From Odiellus spinosus (taxonomy: Eukaryota > Arthropoda > Arachnida > Opiliones > Phalangiidae), in assembly GCA_963920705.1 (NCBI GenBank), contig OY987225.1, forward strand, positions 3,856,501-3,920,500: a DNA stretch of 64,000 bases, written 5' to 3'. Both the position numbers and the translations under genes were made by a program. The notes under the pieces are model-generated. The model saw only the letters and a program-made list of their open reading frames with translations. It had not been told where the DNA came from and searched no databases. Positions 62,549-64,000 of the stretch are shown here, piece by piece (position 1 is the stretch's first letter; each line of letters starts with the position of its first letter).

Positions 62549-64000
62549 ATGGCGGAATCACAAAATTTTTCGAATTTCTCTATGGGACAATCAACTAAAT
62601 TGGATAGTCATAATTTTCGGACTTGGAGGTATGAGTTGGAACATATTTTGAAAGCATATCGTTTATGGGACATAGTCACTGGGGCAGAGACTATATCTGA
62701 GAAGAATCCAGAATCATTTAAAGCGAGAGAATCAAGGGCCCATGCTATAATAGCATTAAGCCTTAGTGAGGATGTCAGAGATATAATTATTGATAAACAT
62801 ACATCGGCCGAAGCGTGGATAGAGTTAAGTAACGCATTTATGCCCAAATCAAGGGCTAGGATAGGGGCTTTATTGAAGGAATTTACAACAATCGAATATC
62901 AGGAGGGCGAATCGATGAGTAGTTATATTGGAAGACTTACTCGCATTGTGAAACAATTAGCCGAAGCTGGGGAAACAATTTCCGATGCGATGTTAGCTTA
63001 TCGTTTAATTGGCTCTTTACCTCCTTCATATCAGATGTTGGCGGAACACTTGTATTTATTATCGGATTCTGACTTTACACCCACGTATATTAAGGATGCT
63101 TTATTGGCTGAATACGGTAGACGTACCATCGAAGCTGATCAGAAGTCAAATGCCTTGTCTGTTCAGAAAATATCTCAATCAAGACACAGTAAACAGCTAA
63201 ATCATTCATCAGGAAACCGTGATCAACAACAATCCCCACTGAATCGCCAATCTACTAGTCAAGGTCAACATTCAATGAACACTTATCCCAATCAACAATC
63301 GACCAACAATTATCGGAGTCACCAATCGACAAACAATTATCAAGGTCAACAACAATTAAATACAATTCGTCCAAGTCAACAGTCAAACAATTATCGGCGA
63401 CATCAATCATCGGACAACTTTCATCGAAGTTTCAATTCGAGATTCAACGGAGACTGTTTTAAATGCGGTAAACGTGGTCATAAAGGGGTGGACTGTCGTA
63501 GTCGATATCAGTCACCGTCTCGTCGGCCATTTCACGAAGATAGAACAAAAGCGAGTCTCGCTTTCGCCTGCGTTACTGAGCTAGAAGCGGATAAATGGGT
63601 GATCGATTCTGGAGCGACACATCATTTTTGCAATAAAAAGGAATGGTTTTCATCATATCAGCCTCACACGTCAGATGTTGGTGTTGGTTTTGGAAATACT
63701 CGAGCAATTGGTACAGGAAATATTTGGATTCAAGTGGGAAATATCGACCTTTGCCTGAAGAACGTCATTCATACCCCAGATATGAGACACAATTTAATAT
63801 CAGCACGTTTATTGGACGCGGCTGGTTTCAAGGGAGTATTTCATAAATCGAATTTACGAATATTTGAAGATGGAGTTTATCTATTCGAGGCACCATTAAA
63901 GAAGAATTTTTATACTATTGATGCGACAGTCTTCTTAACCGATCAACCTATTCCAGCAGCTTATAATACGATGGCCGAAGATACAAATTCTAGTCTACTC
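62549..64000 (+). CDS. Copia-2 gag-pol polyprotein, N-terminal 484 residues (runs off window)
   Basis: The frame opens at ATG 62549 (MAESQNFSNFS; a second Met lies at residue 12) and has no stop to the window end. Residues 15-200 are the copia capsid (DSHNFRTWRYELEHIL, AWIELSNAF, SSYIGRLTRIV, LAYRLIGSLPPSY). Residues about 215-300 are a Gln/Asn/Ser-rich linker of degenerate tandem repeats around QQSTNNY. A CCHC zinc knuckle starts at C303 (CFKCGKRGHKGVDC). The aspartic protease motif is at D353 (WVIDSGATHHFC), followed by protease/GAG-pre-integrase sequence (NVIHTPDMRHNLISARLLDA). Integrase and the rest lie beyond the edge, so whether it carries an MBD cannot be seen here. Gag packages the RNA; protease cuts the polyprotein. 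Confidence 0.95.
   Translation, partial: MAESQNFSNFSMGQSTKLDSHNFRTWRYELEHILKAYRLWDIVTGAETISEKNPESFKARESRAHAIIALSLSEDVRDIIIDKHTSAEAWIELSNAFMPKSRARIGALLKEFTTIEYQEGESMSSYIGRLTRIVKQLAEAGETISDAMLAYRLIGSLPPSYQMLAEHLYLLSDSDFTPTYIKDALLAEYGRRTIEADQKSNALSVQKISQSRHSKQLNHSSGNRDQQQSPLNRQSTSQGQHSMNTYPNQQSTNNYRSHQSTNNYQGQQQLNTIRPSQQSNNYRRHQSSDNFHRSFNSRFNGDCFKCGKRGHKGVDCRSRYQSPSRRPFHEDRTKASLAFACVTELEADKWVIDSGATHHFCNKKEWFSSYQPHTSDVGVGFGNTRAIGTGNIWIQVGNIDLCLKNVIHTPDMRHNLISARLLDAAGFKGVFHKSNLRIFEDGVYLFEAPLKKNFYTIDATVFLTDQPIPAAYNTMAEDTNSSLL

Larger units (their letters stand above)
62002..64000 (+). mobile_element. Copia-2: apparently intact Ty1/copia retrotransposon nested in copia-1 (3' part outside window)
   Basis: It comprises a 318-bp 5' LTR, a primer-binding site, a leader of about 220 bp and an unbroken gag-pol frame to the window edge. 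It is oriented opposite to copia-1 and inserted in its gag, so it is the younger of the two. The lack of any stop over 484 codons contrasts with the decay of copia-1. The two share LTR starts, gag and protease motifs, so they are relatives, not copies of one element. Confidence 0.92.

Noticed and set aside
62608-63846. ORFs at 62608 (minus), 63009 and 63643 (plus)
   Set aside because: They are out-of-frame shadows of the open copia-2 gag-pol frame.

Overview
The window looks like AT-rich animal nuclear DNA, most likely from an invertebrate and perhaps an arthropod. The signs are LINE, hAT-like and Ty1/copia elements, intron-like exon fragments, and CTCF-like and nuclear-receptor-like motifs in LTRs. 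No bacterial operons, rRNA or tRNA genes were seen. The species cannot be named from the sequence alone.

Region 1 (1-43925) is one uninterrupted head-to-tail satellite array, all in one orientation, with a monomer of about 62 bp and roughly 700 copies. Nearly every monomer carries a palindrome centred on GGTACC. Monomer variants recur in the same order over kilobases, so the array has large nested higher-order duplications (offsets near 2.1, 6.78, 12.5, 22.4 and 24.2 kb). The many minus-strand open frames here are by-products of this repeat, not genes. The array starts before the window and stops abruptly inside a monomer at 43925.

Region 2 (43926-57839) is a transposon graveyard with scraps of host-like coding sequence. 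It holds a short GC-richer junction, the decayed C-terminus of a LINE ORF2, a compound TA microsatellite, and at least eight short inverted-repeat DNA elements. Several have clean target-site duplications: a hAT-type MITE with an 8-bp duplication, two related CATGG-ended elements with 7-bp duplications, and a near-complete palindrome flanked by TTAA. Among them lie a first-exon-like piece of a secreted papain-family (I29 propeptide) protein with a frameshift, an MBD-like exon that has lost a key arginine, a candidate terminal exon on the minus strand, and a 48-codon ORF. Most of the rest is anonymous AT-rich DNA.

Region 3 (57840-64000) contains two Ty1/copia retrotransposons. Copia-1, on the minus strand, is decayed: two frameshifts and two in-frame stops. 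It still encodes zinc knuckle, protease, integrase, reverse transcriptase and RNase H. Between integrase and reverse transcriptase it carries a recognisable methyl-CpG-binding domain (MBD) that keeps both arginine fingers. Copia-2, on the plus strand, is inserted into the gag of copia-1. It has a 318-bp 5' LTR, an initiator-Met-type primer-binding site and an unbroken gag-pol frame running off the window. The MBD-bearing copia Pol is the most interesting find: it suggests an integrase-linked reader of DNA methylation, analogous to the chromodomains of Ty3/gypsy chromoviruses.
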